Source: JAWLDA01 sp041686855 (lineage in GTDB: Bacteria > Bacillota > Limnochordia > DTU080 > RSA5). Taken from it: a stretch of 64,000 nt of DNA. The number at the start of each line of letters is the position of its first letter. The stretch's first letter is position 1. The stretch is taken from positions 67,662 through 131,661 of the forward strand of contig JAWLDA010000012.1 in assembly GCA_041686855.1 (NCBI GenBank), written 5' to 3'. Below, in pieces: positions 18,151-27,669 of this stretch. Position numbers and translations under genes: made by a program. Below the pieces are notes generated by a model, which was not told the origin of the DNA, did not search any database, and was given only the letters and a program-made list of their open reading frames with translations.

Positions 18151-18284
18151 CCGTACGCTTGTCCAGCGTTCATCCAAGCGGTGGATCGATCTTCACGTCG
18201 TTCGTCGGACCTGCGTCGAACGGTCCGCTTCCCATCGTTCAACGGCCGCTACTATTTGGCCCGCTACCATAGATCCAACGGCTG

Positions 18285-19745
18285 CTATTCCTCGTCGACG
18301 ACGTGGTAGGCCAAGCGGAAGGCCGGCAGTTCGGCCCCCGGGTGATCGGGCACGTTCAACATCGGCAGGCGGAACGGATCGGAGCTCACCGCGCCCATAT
18401 TCCCCTTATAGATGGCGGGGTACAGGTCGATGTAGTGCCAGCCCGGACGGGTGTCAGCGTAGAAGTAGATGGTCACGTCGCCCTGGGTGTTAAAGCCGCA
18501 CGCATACCCGATGTAGGCGTTGTCGTGCACCATCGTGATGATGTTCTCCGTCTCGGTCCAGCCAATCCCCTTGAGCTGGATGGTCATCATCTCGCCCGGC
18601 TTCACCTCGGTCGGCGTAAACTGCGCCACACTCGGTTGAATCGTGTAGACCGCCGTCGCCAGCGGCTCGGACGAGCCAGCCACAGTAGCCCGAATGGTGT
18701 GGGCGCCTCCGAGATCGTCCGGCGTCTCACCTTCCCATTGGAAGGCGCCGTCTTGGTCGGCGACTGCGCTGCCGAGCGTGATCCAGTCCTCTTGCCAACC
18801 TTGACCCGAGACGCGATTCCCCACGACGCGGCTCCAGGTGAGTTGCACCTCAGCGCCTGCGGGGAACCCTCTCGCATCGATTGCCAGCGTTTCACCGACG
18901 TGGCCGGTGGCGTAATTCAGACTGAGAGTGGGGCCGGAGCCTGCCTCATCCGCCTCGAAAGGAAGTCGCGGCAGGGTCTGCTCACTGGGAGCGCTTGGAA
19001 CCACCGCCTCACCCTCGGTGATACGGAACGTGGTAAAGTACGGCTCGTTCAGGCCGGGAATGTAGTTGGGCGACTGCCGCGGGTTGAGGTAGGGCGCGGT
19101 GTAGGCGCCTCGCATCAACTGTATGCTGTGCACCCCAGGCTCTCCGACCGCTGGAATGGTAACTCGGGCCGTACCCCGTGTGTTGATTGCAGTGACGATC
19201 CCTGTAAACCGGTTGTCGTAAAGAATGTGCCGCAAGTAGTCGTACGGACGGAAACCGACCCCTTTTACGGTCACTTCGATCGGCGTGCCGACAGGGCCTG
19301 AGGTTGGGGAGACAGAGATCGTCGGTTCCACCAAAATCCCTTGGCGCGCCGCTTGCGTGCCGTCCGCATAGTCAATCGTGACGTTGTGCAGGTAACCGAA
19401 GTCTTCGGGAACTGCGAACGAGAGTCGAACACTGCCCTGGTCATCGGTGACGCCCTCGGCGAGCGTGAGCGTTTGGTCGTGATACTCAATTCCGTTGAAG
19501 GTCCCTGCTACAAGGTCGGCGGCCCACTCCGGACGGTTGGTGTGCCACGTGAGCTGGACTCTTTTTCCAGGCTCGAGACCTTGGGCAATCGCTTCGATAG
19601 GTGAGTCGACGTGGGCTCGGGCGGGGTTGAGCTGCAGCGTTGGCGCGGCGAAGACCGCTCCTGAGAGTGTCAGGAGCAGTCCCACCGTCAACGCGAGGCA
19701 ACCCCAAAGTGTCGAGCCTCGCCGCCCGTTTCGGGGCGTTCTCAT
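18285..19745 (-). CDS. secreted Ig-like/IPT-repeat protein
   Basis: 486 residues: a signal peptide (CLALTVGLLLTLSGAVFAA), then at least four beta-sandwich modules. Each opens with a phrase like SVSPTSGPVGTPIEVTVKG, LSLNYATGHVGETLAIDARG or FTPTEVKPGEMMTIQLKG. This is the IPT/TIG-style pattern of a G-x-x-G turn followed by a hydrophobic strand. Aromatic-rich HILYDNRFTGIV and MVHDNAYIGYACG recur in modules 2 and 4, indicating internal duplication. No catalytic residues are evident; a cell-surface adhesion or scaffold role is inferred. Its ATG overlaps the stop of the upstream gene by 4 bp, so the two are translationally coupled. Confidence 0.7.
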   Translation of the reverse strand: MRTPRNGRRGSTLWGCLALTVGLLLTLSGAVFAAPTLQLNPARAHVDSPIEAIAQGLEPGKRVQLTWHTNRPEWAADLVAGTFNGIEYHDQTLTLAEGVTDDQGSVRLSFAVPEDFGYLHNVTIDYADGTQAARQGILVEPTISVSPTSGPVGTPIEVTVKGVGFRPYDYLRHILYDNRFTGIVTAINTRGTARVTIPAVGEPGVHSIQLMRGAYTAPYLNPRQSPNYIPGLNEPYFTTFRITEGEAVVPSAPSEQTLPRLPFEADEAGSGPTLSLNYATGHVGETLAIDARGFPAGAEVQLTWSRVVGNRVSGQGWQEDWITLGSAVADQDGAFQWEGETPDDLGGAHTIRATVAGSSEPLATAVYTIQPSVAQFTPTEVKPGEMMTIQLKGIGWTETENIITMVHDNAYIGYACGFNTQGDVTIYFYADTRPGWHYIDLYPAIYKGNMGAVSSDPFRLPMLNVPDHPGAELPAFRLAYHVVDEE

Positions 19746-20266
19746 CCTTGAGCGCCTCCGCCCGGTGCGGGCGGCATGATCATCAATGCGGGAATGCCGA
19801 TGTTTTGACCGATGGGCTCAAAGGTGCCGGTGCGTCCGGATGCGTCGGTCACCTTGATGCTCCAGTTGACGACGCCGGCCGGGTAGTCGTTGGGGATCAC
19901 CCAGTGGGTCGTCCAATAGAAGTCTTGATTGGGGGCTCCCGGTGGGTGGGGACCCATGTGCGTGGGAAGGGTCAAGTCGCCCAGCTGCACCTCGACCTTG
20001 ACGCCTCGCTCTTCGGCAGCCGCCGGGTCGATGTAGGCGCCACCGTCGGCGTCATACACCTTGACGCGGAAGACCGTCGCCTCGCCATGCAGGAAGACGC
20101 TGTTGGGCACGCAGACCGGGCCCTTGGGCACGCCTTCGCCGCCACGGACGATATCCGCCTGGATCAGGTAGTCACCTGATGCGAAGGCGGCGCCCGCAAA
20201 GAGGATCAGCGATGCCACTGCGACGGTGAGAAGCACCGTCAACTTTCGTGCGGACAAGCTCTTCAT
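19742..20266 (-). CDS. small secreted protein, partner of the Ig-like protein
   Basis: About 174 residues. The N-terminus is a clear signal peptide (LTVLLTVAVASLILFAGAAF, then ASGDY). The mature part is a single beta-rich domain with the phrases VFRVKVYDADGG and VVNWSIKVTDASG, typical of Ig-like folds, and it ends in a Pro/Gly/Met-rich tail. The start at 20266 has AGGAGGTTGG directly upstream. It is the first gene of the operon and overlaps the next by ATGA, so both products probably act together outside the membrane. No enzymatic motif is seen. Confidence 0.7.
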   Translation of the reverse strand: MKSLSARKLTVLLTVAVASLILFAGAAFASGDYLIQADIVRGGEGVPKGPVCVPNSVFLHGEATVFRVKVYDADGGAYIDPAAAEERGVKVEVQLGDLTLPTHMGPHPPGAPNQDFYWTTHWVIPNDYPAGVVNWSIKVTDASGRTGTFEPIGQNIGIPALMIMPPAPGGGAQG

Positions 20267-20290
20267 TCTCCAACCTCCTGAATCTGGATT

Positions 20291-20302
20291 TGGCATGTGC
20301 CA
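20291..20302. promoter_or_regulatory. palindrome upstream of the Ig-like operon
   Basis: TGGCATGTGCCA is a near-perfect inverted repeat (TGGCA with TGCCA) 25 bp upstream of the operon start. It is bracketed by TCTGG and CCAGA, which extend the dyad. It could be an operator, but no regulator gene is adjacent and the call is tentative. Confidence 0.3.
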
Positions 20303-20439
20303 GATGTCACATTTCTGGCGTCCCGAGTTGAATCCTTCTATTTGACTACGACCAAAGTCCTAAAATTTGGCGATGTGAACGATGCGCCCAAGACGGCGTT
20401 GAGACCCCCAGGGTGAGAGAGCGGTGCACACCCGCGAGG

Positions 20440-20655
20440 AATTATCGCATCCTAGCGAGGGCTCATTGCACCCCAGCGAGGACCCCCCACGGAGAGGTCC
20501 CCCCCACCAGCGAGGTACCGCCCACCAGCGAGGAGGCCCCCCCACCAGCGAGGAGGCCCCCCCACCAGCGAGGTACCGCCCACCAGCGAGGAGGCCCCCC
20601 CCACCAGCGAGGAGGCCCCCCCACCAGCGAGGCACCGCCCACTAGCGAGGAATCA
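20440..20655. repeat. nested CACCAGCGAGG expansion inside A2
   Basis: Inside the first A2 unit the core word CACCAGCGAGG is amplified about ten times at 17-21 bp spacing with C-rich linkers (GAGGCCCCCCC or TACCGCC). The word is part of the normal 231-bp unit core, so this is a second-order expansion of the repeat itself. Confidence 0.9.
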
Positions 20656-20847
20656 CTCCCCTCGGAGAGGGCAACGACCGGTGTTTGGCGGACGCTGTGC
20701 AGATCGCCCCGAGGCCGGCAGGATCGGCCGACGCGTTTAGCTGGCGTAAAGAATTGCGGCGTTGAGTCCGTCGTTGCGTCCATCGTTGCGTCCGTCGATG
20801 GGCCCAACGTTTGGGCCATCGACCAGGGACGGCACCATGTTGGGACC

Positions 20848-20857
20848 NNNNNNNNNN
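20848..20857. other. assembly gap (10 N)
   Basis: Ten unresolved bases lie inside array A2. The true number of repeat units here may be larger than shown. Confidence 0.99.
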
Positions 20858-22739
20858 GGGGCGTCGGCGTCTGGCCCCAGGGTGGGCCCAATCGACGAGG
20901 CACGGCACCATGATGGGACAATGGTGAAGGAAGCGCCCATAACGGCGTTGATACGCCCTGGCTGAGGAATGATTGCACACCAGCGAGCAAGCGGTCCCCA
21001 CGAGGAGGGCAGCAACCAGTGTTTGGCTGGTGTTTGGCGGACGCGATGCCGATCGTCCTGGGGCAGGCAGGAACGGCCGACGCGTGTAGCTGGGCGTTAA
21101 GAATTGCGACGTTGCGTCCATCGTTCCGTCCATCGACGAGGCTCGGCGCCGTGATGGGAAAAATGGTGAAAGATGCGCCCAAAACGGCGTTGATACCCCC
21201 TGGCTGAGGAATGATTGCACACCAGCGAGCAAGCGCTCCCCACGTGGGGGTCAACAACCAGTGTTTGGCGGACGCTGTGCCGATCGTCCCGAGGCCGGCA
21301 GGGACGACCGACGTGTGTAGCTGGGCGTTAAGAATTGCGACGTTGCGTCCATCGTTCCGTCCATCGACGTGGCACGGTGCCATGATGGGAAAAGTGGTGA
21401 AAGGAGCACCTAAAACGGCGCTGATACCCCCTGGCCGAGGAATGATTGCACACCAGCGAGCAAGCGGTCCCCACGAGGAGGGCAACAACCGGTGTTTGGC
21501 GGACGCGTTGCCGATCGCCCCGAGGCCGGCGGGGACGGCCGACGCGTTTAGCTGGGCCTTAAGAATTGCAACGTTGCGTCTAACGTTGGGCCCATCGACG
21601 AGGCGCGGCGCCGTGATGGGAAAAGTGGTGAAAGGAGCGCCTAAAACGGCGTTGATACCCCCTGGCTGAGGAATGATTGCACACCAGCGAGCAAGCGGTC
21701 CCCACGAGGAGGGCAACAACCGGTGTTTGGCGGACGCTGTGCCGATCGCCCCGAGGCCGGCAGGGACGCCGACGCGTTTAGCTGGGCCTTAAGAATTGCA
21801 ACGTTGCGTCTAACGTTGGGCCCATCGACGAGGCACGGCGCCATGATGGGAAAAGTGGTGAAAGGAGCGCCTATAACGGCGTTGATACCCCCAGGTTGAG
21901 GAATGATTGCACACCAGCGAGCAAGCGGTCCCCACGAGGAGGGTAACAACCGGTGTTTGGCGGACGCTGTGCCGAGCGTCCCGAGGCAGGCAGGAACGTC
22001 CGACGCGTGTAGCTGGGCGTTAAAAATTGCGACGGTGCGTCCATCGTTCCGTCCATCGACGAGGCTCGGCGCCGTGATGGGAAAATGTGGTAGAAATGCA
22101 CCTAAAACGGCGTTGATACCCCCTGGCTGAGGAATGATTGCACACCAGCGAGCAAGCGGTCCCCACGAGGAGGGCAACAACCGGTGTTTGGCGGACGCTG
22201 TGCCGATCGCCCCGAGGCCGGCAGGGACGCCGACGCGTTTAGCTGGGCCTTAAGAATTGCAACGTTGCGTCTAACGTTGGGCCCATCGACGAGGCACGGC
22301 GCCATGATGGGAAAAGTGGTGAAAGGAGCGCCTATAACGGCGTTGATACCCCCTGGCCGAGGAATGATTGCACACCAGCGAGCAAGCGGTCCCCACGAGG
22401 AGGGCAACAACCAGTGTTTGGCGGACGCTGTGCCGATCGCCCCGAGGCGGGCGGAACCGTCCGACGCGTTTAGCTGGGCGTTAAAAATTGCGACGGTGCG
22501 TCCATCGTTCCGTCCATCGACGAGGCTCGGCGCCGTGATGGGAAAAATGGTGAAAGATGCGCCCAAAACGGCGTTGACCCCCTGGCCGAGGAATCATTGC
22601 ACACCAGCGAGGAAGCGCTCCCCACGAGAAGGGAACAACCGGTGTATGGCTGGTGTTTGGCGGACGGGTTGCCGATCCTCCCCCAGGCTGGCGGGATCGC
22701 TCAGCGCGTATAGCAGGGCGTTAAGATGTGCGATGTTTC

Positions 22740-23612
22740 CTATCCGGCCGAGCCAAGGGAGTTCGCTTCTCGAGCGAGGGCGGGATCCATGACGTAGAGT
22801 AGGGACTCGACCTTTTCGTAGAGCTCGGCCGTCGCCTTGGCATCGCGCAGGCAATAGCGGGCGATCGTATCAATCTTACCGGCGGCGAACATTTCCCCAA
22901 CGCCGGAGCCGTCCATCTCGGCCTTGGGTGACTCAATGCCGAACTGATGACACCAAAAGGCGAGCGAGTCCATGGGTCGGGCACGAAAGAAACTGAGTGC
23001 CTCGCCCAAGTCGCAATGCTCCTTGAAACTGTAGCGATAAGGGACGAGGTTGCGGCTGGGAGCCACGCCGAGCATCGCCGAGCGGATATGAAGGTACGGT
23101 CCATCGAACCCGCGGCCGTTATACGTGATGAGTGTAGTCGCGTTGGCCCGCACAAAGCGCCAGAACTCCTCGAGGATCTCTCGCTCGGAGCCACGGAAGA
23201 TCTTCGCATCAATTCGCGAGCGGCTTCCCGTTCCTGTTCCCGTTCCTGTTCCCGTCCCCGTTACGGGTTCGGTCCCCGTCCCCGTCCTCGTTCCAGGCCC
23301 TGACTCTGACTCTGATGCCGATTCGGGCTCGGACTCGGCTTCCCCATCGATCCCCGCGTCAAACGAGGTCCACTCCTGGCTTGGGCCGTCGACGAGGACG
23401 CCGCCGCGATTCTCCCCAGGGCGCCACATGCCGATGGCGACGATGCGACCGGTGCCCGGGTGTAGACCGAGTCGGTTAGGGACCTCATCCCGCTCTTCGT
23501 CGGAGCGGGCGCGCTTGAGCAGGATCTCCTGCACTTCCGCATCGAGGGAGTCCCACTCCACCCCCACAGTCTCGATATCAAAGGCCAGCGGTCCACGGGC
23601 CACATGCTTCAA
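22740..23612 (-). CDS. predicted 3'-5' exonuclease (RNase H-like, DEDD type)
   Basis: 290 residues with three exonuclease motifs: FDIET near residue 11 (Exo I), TLITYNGRGFDGPYL in the centre (Exo II) and RYCLRDAKATAELYE near the C-terminus (Exo III). These match the YprB/PolB-like RNase H_2 family, which probably trims DNA or RNA. Between Exo I and II is an unusual low-complexity insert of Glu-Ser then Thr-Gly dipeptides (about residues 93-132) encoded by hexanucleotide repeats. It is a probable disordered loop or recent expansion. The stop codon abuts array A2. Confidence 0.8.
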   Translation of the reverse strand: MKHVARGPLAFDIETVGVEWDSLDAEVQEILLKRARSDEERDEVPNRLGLHPGTGRIVAIGMWRPGENRGGVLVDGPSQEWTSFDAGIDGEAESEPESASESESGPGTRTGTGTEPVTGTGTGTGTGTGSRSRIDAKIFRGSEREILEEFWRFVRANATTLITYNGRGFDGPYLHIRSAMLGVAPSRNLVPYRYSFKEHCDLGEALSFFRARPMDSLAFWCHQFGIESPKAEMDGSGVGEMFAAGKIDTIARYCLRDAKATAELYEKVESLLYVMDPALAREANSLGSAG

Positions 23613-23640
23613 CCCCTTCGTTTCGGCGCTTTCTATCTAT

Positions 23641-23705
23641 CGTACATTCGCGTCGTACATTCGCGTCGTACATTCGCGTCGTACATTCGCGTCGTACATT
23701 CGCGC
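23641..23705. repeat. 13-bp tandem repeat CGTACATTCGCGT
   Basis: Five copies of CGTACATTCGCGT start at 23641, 23654, 23667, 23680 and 23693 (last copy ends CGCGCC). They lie 28 bp upstream of the exonuclease start on the minus strand, hence in its promoter or leader region. Confidence 0.92.
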
Positions 23706-23729
23706 CACATTGGCTGTGCGATGATCGGT

Positions 23730-25283
23730 CTAGGCGTCTGTTCTCGGGTTTGACTTCACCAGCGCTACCCACTGACCCTGCCCTGGCGTCACCAGTGAGA
23801 GGCACACGTGGGAATTGCTCGCGGGCTGTTCGGTGGGATGTGGGACTCCGGGACGTGGGTCCACGGGGTTCCGGTCAACTGGCTGAGAAGGGACGGGATG
23901 GCTACCACCGGGACGTAGCTCCACAGTCTCCGGCTCGTGCCAGCGGTTGGCCAGGATCTCGAGCCACTGAAGGGTGAAGGTTCCGGTAGTGCGGGAGGCG
24001 TCGAACCTGGACGCGGAGGCGTCGTCCAACCCTGGTGTTAGGAACCCGGCTGCGGAGGCGTCCTCCGCCGACGTCACGGACCGGGCCGCGGGGAAGTCCA
24101 ACGCCAGCGTCACAGATCCGGCAACGGGGAAGTAGACGGCGTAGGCCTCCCCTGGAATAGCCATGCAGTAGGCTGCGTTCTCCCGGCGCTCCCGTAGGAG
24201 ATGGTTTGCCGGCTGTGCCGCGAACACGTCCATCGCATCGGCAAACATGCGAGCGCTGCGCAGATGGACCCGTGCGAGTTCCCCCAGCCCGATGCCGCTC
24301 GACGGTCGGTGAAAGCGGGTGGAGGCGAGTCCGCCCATGATGTTGCGCCACATTTTGTGGGTGCCTTCTTCGACGCCGCCACCGTGTGGGTGACCGCCGT
24401 AAATCTTGACGGAGTTCATGGGGCGAGGGAGGAGAGCGAGCCGCTCCCGGGCCGCCTGTATGTTCTCCCAATGAGTTTGGCCTCGCTGGTGGTTATTTTG
24501 GGAGATGTCCACGAATGAGTATCGCTCGGGGTGGTCAAAGGTGTTGCGATGCTCATCTCCGGCGAGGTCCCAGGCGTCCCACATCTCCGTCACTTCAACG
24601 CCGACCCCCGCCTCGGCCGCCCTCCGGCGAATCATGTCGGCCCAGTACGCCCCCCAGTGGGGCGATTCGTTAGTCTCGTTGCTGATGCAGTAGAGGACGT
24701 GGGGGTAGGCGAGGCTAATCGAGAGGAGCTGGTCGACGAAGCGCTCCTGGTAGTGTCGAACGAGGGCATTATCCTCGAGTTCGGGCACTGTGCGAAAGAA
24801 GGGATTCTCCCGCCGTCCCGGGTGACTCGTGATCTCGATGGGCAGGCCACTCTCTTCGACGGTGTAATTGACGTTATTCCCCGGATTGAACGGGTTGGCG
24901 TTCCACGGCTCACGGGCGAAATCAAACCGGTCCCACAACTCAATCTGCACGATGATCTCGCGGTCGGCTGTCATCTGCATGAAGCGTTCGAAGCGCCGCC
25001 AGTACTCATCGCCCATGCGTTCGAGGTCGTACTTTCCAGTCGTTGGATCCCGGTGAAAGGGCCAGACGTTCCCCGGATCCCGGGAAGACATCGTGTTGCG
25101 CACGTAATTGCCGCCGACGCTGACCAGAAGGTCGAGGTGGGCCTCCAAACCGTGTGGTGGCAGGTCAGGGTGGTTAAAGAGGTTGTCCTCGTCGCTCCCA
25201 CCCAGTAAGAGGAGGGGCTTGCCATCGAACTGCCAGTACCAGCGGTTTTTCTCGTAGGGACGGATGCGGTCGGGGCGGCTCAT
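23730..25283 (-). CDS. putative glycoside hydrolase, apiosidase-like (DUF4038)
   Basis: 517 residues. A TIM-barrel N-terminal domain opens with YWQFDGKPLLLLGGSDEDNLF and carries the typical GGNYVRNTMSSRD and QIELWDRFDFA strands and a CISNETNESPHW segment whose Glu is a candidate acid/base. The C-terminal beta domain includes AAYCMAIPGEAYAVYFP, as in DUF4038 proteins. The family includes apiosidases acting on pectic side chains; the substrate here is not determined. No signal peptide is seen. The extreme C-terminus is Pro-rich and low in complexity. It is preceded by GGAGATGTC at the start codon. Confidence 0.78.
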   Translation of the reverse strand: MSRPDRIRPYEKNRWYWQFDGKPLLLLGGSDEDNLFNHPDLPPHGLEAHLDLLVSVGGNYVRNTMSSRDPGNVWPFHRDPTTGKYDLERMGDEYWRRFERFMQMTADREIIVQIELWDRFDFAREPWNANPFNPGNNVNYTVEESGLPIEITSHPGRRENPFFRTVPELEDNALVRHYQERFVDQLLSISLAYPHVLYCISNETNESPHWGAYWADMIRRRAAEAGVGVEVTEMWDAWDLAGDEHRNTFDHPERYSFVDISQNNHQRGQTHWENIQAARERLALLPRPMNSVKIYGGHPHGGGVEEGTHKMWRNIMGGLASTRFHRPSSGIGLGELARVHLRSARMFADAMDVFAAQPANHLLRERRENAAYCMAIPGEAYAVYFPVAGSVTLALDFPAARSVTSAEDASAAGFLTPGLDDASASRFDASRTTGTFTLQWLEILANRWHEPETVELRPGGSHPVPSQPVDRNPVDPRPGVPHPTEQPASNSHVCLSLVTPGQGQWVALVKSNPRTDA

Positions 25284-25388
25284 GTGACATCTCCTTTACG
25301 CGGCGGAATGAATTTGGATACGTTTCGGATAGGGAACGGCGGGGGCGCCTCGGAGACGGGCCGTCCGGAGCCGCGTTACAGAATCCTA

Positions 25389-26000
25389 TCACGCGACGAC
25401 ATCTTGATTCTGTGTCACTTCGCCCTTCCCTAGGTGTTGGGTGTCGTTTTGCCACAGAACTCGCCGAGAAGGCACCTCGACCGCACTGAGCGCGACATTG
25501 TAGTGCCCGGCCTTCACTCCACCCAGGAGCCGCAGAGCGGCGCCGGTCGTCGCGCCGTGACCGACCAACAGGATGTCGTCGCCTTCCTGCTGCATCAGCT
25601 CCTCGATGAGCGGTGCGACGCGAACGGCGACATCGTCGACGCTCTCCTCGTGTTGGGGCCACCACGGCCAGGGGAATTCCGCGCCGGCGACACAGCGGGA
25701 GAAGTGAGCTTCAATCTCCTCGGGTCGGTAGCCCTTAAAGTCTCTGATCCAATCCCGAGCGATCTCGCCCATGCGGGGCTCGGGCACGAAATGGGTCCGG
25801 GTGACCGAGCAGATGATCTCGGCCGTCTCCAAACAGCGGTGAAAGGGGGAGGTGAGCACTTTGCCGCGAAAGCCCATGTGAAGAAGGCGCTCACCGAGTT
25901 TCTCCGCCTGGCGGTGTCCTAAGGGGCTAATGCGATCGTAACCGAGCGGGAAATCGCCTCGGCCCGCAATCTGACCGTGTCGGGTGATGTAGACGATCAT
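25389..26000 (-). CDS. histidine phosphatase family protein
   Basis: 203 residues of the phosphoglycerate-mutase-like clan. The N-terminal TRHGQIAGRGD holds the phosphorylated His. TSPFHRCLETAEII contributes the second Arg, and VGHGATTGAALR the second His. The substrate is open; members include sugar-phosphate and cofactor-phosphate phosphatases. It is 105 bp upstream of the DUF4038 gene in the same direction, so co-transcription is possible. Confidence 0.9.
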   Translation of the reverse strand: MIVYITRHGQIAGRGDFPLGYDRISPLGHRQAEKLGERLLHMGFRGKVLTSPFHRCLETAEIICSVTRTHFVPEPRMGEIARDWIRDFKGYRPEEIEAHFSRCVAGAEFPWPWWPQHEESVDDVAVRVAPLIEELMQQEGDDILLVGHGATTGAALRLLGGVKAGHYNVALSAVEVPSRRVLWQNDTQHLGKGEVTQNQDVVA

Positions 26001-26095
26001 CGTGTGTGCCCTCCTTTGGGAATAGTGTTACGTTTCATCGGCCCACGTGCAACCCCTCGAACATTCTGTAACGTTGATGATGGACCCAAAAAACA

Positions 26096-26128
26096 ACAGT
26101 GCGCAAGACGGGGAGCCTTGCGCACTGT
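26096..26128 (-). terminator. intrinsic terminator after glnA
   Basis: ACAGTGCGCAAG (26096-26107) pairs with CTTGCGCACTGT (26117-26128) in a perfect 12-bp stem. Read on the minus strand it is followed by TGTTTTTTGGG. It lies 110 bp beyond the glnA stop codon. Confidence 0.9.
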
Positions 26129-26238
26129 CGGCGAGTGTTCGTTGGACTGTGACAACCGTGAGCCATCGGCGCCTCGGTGTGCGGCCCGCAATGAGGCCGC
26201 CTCCCAGACGCATGATGTGACTCGTTCCGCTACGCCTC

Positions 26239-27669
26239 TTAGAGGTCGTAGTAGTGAGCGAACTCAGCCGGGTGCGGGATCTGGCTGATCGCCCGCGCCT
26301 CTTCGCGTTTCTTCTCAATCCAAACCTCGATGAGCCGCTTGGGGAAGACGTCGCCTTTGAGAAGGAACTCGTGGTCGGCCTCGAGGGCGTCCAGGGCTTC
26401 CTCCAAGGTGCGCGGCAGAGACTTGATCTTCTTCTGCTCCTCGGGCGGCAGGTTGTACAGGTTGATGTCGTACGGACCGTATCCGAGCTTCTCAGGATCA
26501 AGTTGACGCTGGACGCCGTCGAGCCCGGCCATCAAAATGGCGGCGAAGGCCAAATACGGGTTGCAGGTGGCGTCCGGGGAGCGGATCTCAAAGCGCTTCT
26601 GCTCCGGCGCCCGGGCGTAGTCGGGGATGCGGATGACCGCGCTGCGGTTGGCCGTAGCGTAGCAGATCGAGACTGGAGCTTCGTACCCAGGCACGAGGCG
26701 CTTGTACGAGTTGGTGCTCGGGTTGGTGATGCCGCACAGCGCCGGGGCGTGCTCCAAGAGTCCGGCGATGAAGGAGAGGGCGGTCTTGCTCAGGCCGGAG
26801 TACCCGTTCTCATCGTAAAAGACAGGCTCGCCGTCCTTAAACAGGTGCATGTGAACATGCATGCCGTTGCCTGCCTCGCCGAAGATCGGCTTGGGCATAA
26901 AGGTGGCCGTCTTCCCCTCGGCAAATGCGATGTTCTTGATCAAGTATTTGATCATCATCGTCGCATCGGCCATCTCACGCATCGGTCCCGCTTCAAACTC
27001 AAGCTCTAACTGCCCGGGGCCGCCCACCTCGTGGTGGTGGTACTTCACGTCGATGCCGCGCTCTTCCAGGAGAAGGGTCATGCGGCTGCGCAGGTCGTAG
27101 AGGACGTCCATGGGCGCAGACATGTGGTAGCCGCCCTTGTGCGGCACCTTGTACCCCTGGTTTTGGCCGTCGTCGACTTCGGAGTTCCACTCCGCTTGGC
27201 GAGTGTCCAACCGAAACCCGGACGACTCCGGACTCACCTTGTAACTGATGTGGTCAAAGACGTAAAACTCAAACTCGGGCCCCGTCTTCATCGTGTCTGC
27301 GACGCCCAGAGCTTTCATATACTCTTCGGCTTTGTTCGCGATCGTGCGGGGATCTTGATCAAAGCGACGCAGCGGCTTGTCGATGACAAAGACGTCTCCA
27401 ATCATCGACAGGGTGGGAACTTCGACAAAGGGTTCGACGACCGCTGTGGAGAGGTCGGGTATGAAGACCATGTCGCTCTTCTCTACAGGGGCGAATCCAT
27501 AGTTGGAACTATCAAATCCGATCCCGCTGGTGAGCGTCTCCTGGGTGAATCGCTCCACTGGAATCGTGAGGTGACGCCACCGGCCCGTCAGGTCGATCAT
27601 TTTAAAGTCGACCATCTTGAGGCCTTTCTCTTTACAGAATGCCTGTGCTTCCTCGATGGTTTTGAACAT
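26239..27669 (-). CDS. glnA: glutamine synthetase type I
   Basis: 476 residues, full length. It joins ammonia to glutamate with ATP in the cytosol as a dodecamer. Visible motifs are GPEFEFYVFDH (metal-binding Glu), the HHHEVGGPGQLELEFE segment, KPIFGEAGNGMHVHMH and NRSAVIRIP. A Tyr in INLYNLPPEE occupies the position of the adenylylated Tyr of GSI-beta enzymes, so covalent control is conceivable, though no adenylyltransferase is in view. It is divergent from the beta-helix gene, and its own terminator follows. No nitrogen regulator gene adjoins. Confidence 0.96.
   Translation of the reverse strand: MFKTIEEAQAFCKEKGLKMVDFKMIDLTGRWRHLTIPVERFTQETLTSGIGFDSSNYGFAPVEKSDMVFIPDLSTAVVEPFVEVPTLSMIGDVFVIDKPLRRFDQDPRTIANKAEEYMKALGVADTMKTGPEFEFYVFDHISYKVSPESSGFRLDTRQAEWNSEVDDGQNQGYKVPHKGGYHMSAPMDVLYDLRSRMTLLLEERGIDVKYHHHEVGGPGQLELEFEAGPMREMADATMMIKYLIKNIAFAEGKTATFMPKPIFGEAGNGMHVHMHLFKDGEPVFYDENGYSGLSKTALSFIAGLLEHAPALCGITNPSTNSYKRLVPGYEAPVSICYATANRSAVIRIPDYARAPEQKRFEIRSPDATCNPYLAFAAILMAGLDGVQRQLDPEKLGYGPYDINLYNLPPEEQKKIKSLPRTLEEALDALEADHEFLLKGDVFPKRLIEVWIEKKREEARAISQIPHPAEFAHYYDL

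Larger units (their letters stand above)
20395..22739. repeat. tandem array A2: ~231-bp units
   Basis: GGCGTTGA-type unit starts lie at 20395, 20944, 21186, 21417, 21648, 21878, 22109, 22339 and 22570. The intervals are 549 (contains an expansion and the N gap), 242, 231, 231, 230, 231, 230 and 231 bp, and the last unit is cut at about 22739 where the exonuclease stop codon begins. Each unit carries GAGGAATGATTGCACACCAG, GGGCAACAACCGG, TAGCTGGGC and GTGAAAGGAGCGCC-like blocks. Because 231 is 77 codons, long frames stay open on both strands. They have no ribosome sites or signal of selection visible to me, and I regard them as artefacts. Confidence 0.94.

Noticed and set aside
20463..21719. 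418-codon minus-strand frame across array A2
   Set aside because: It crosses the N gap, both strands are open owing to the 231-bp period, there is no ribosome site, and related arrays are not in frame.
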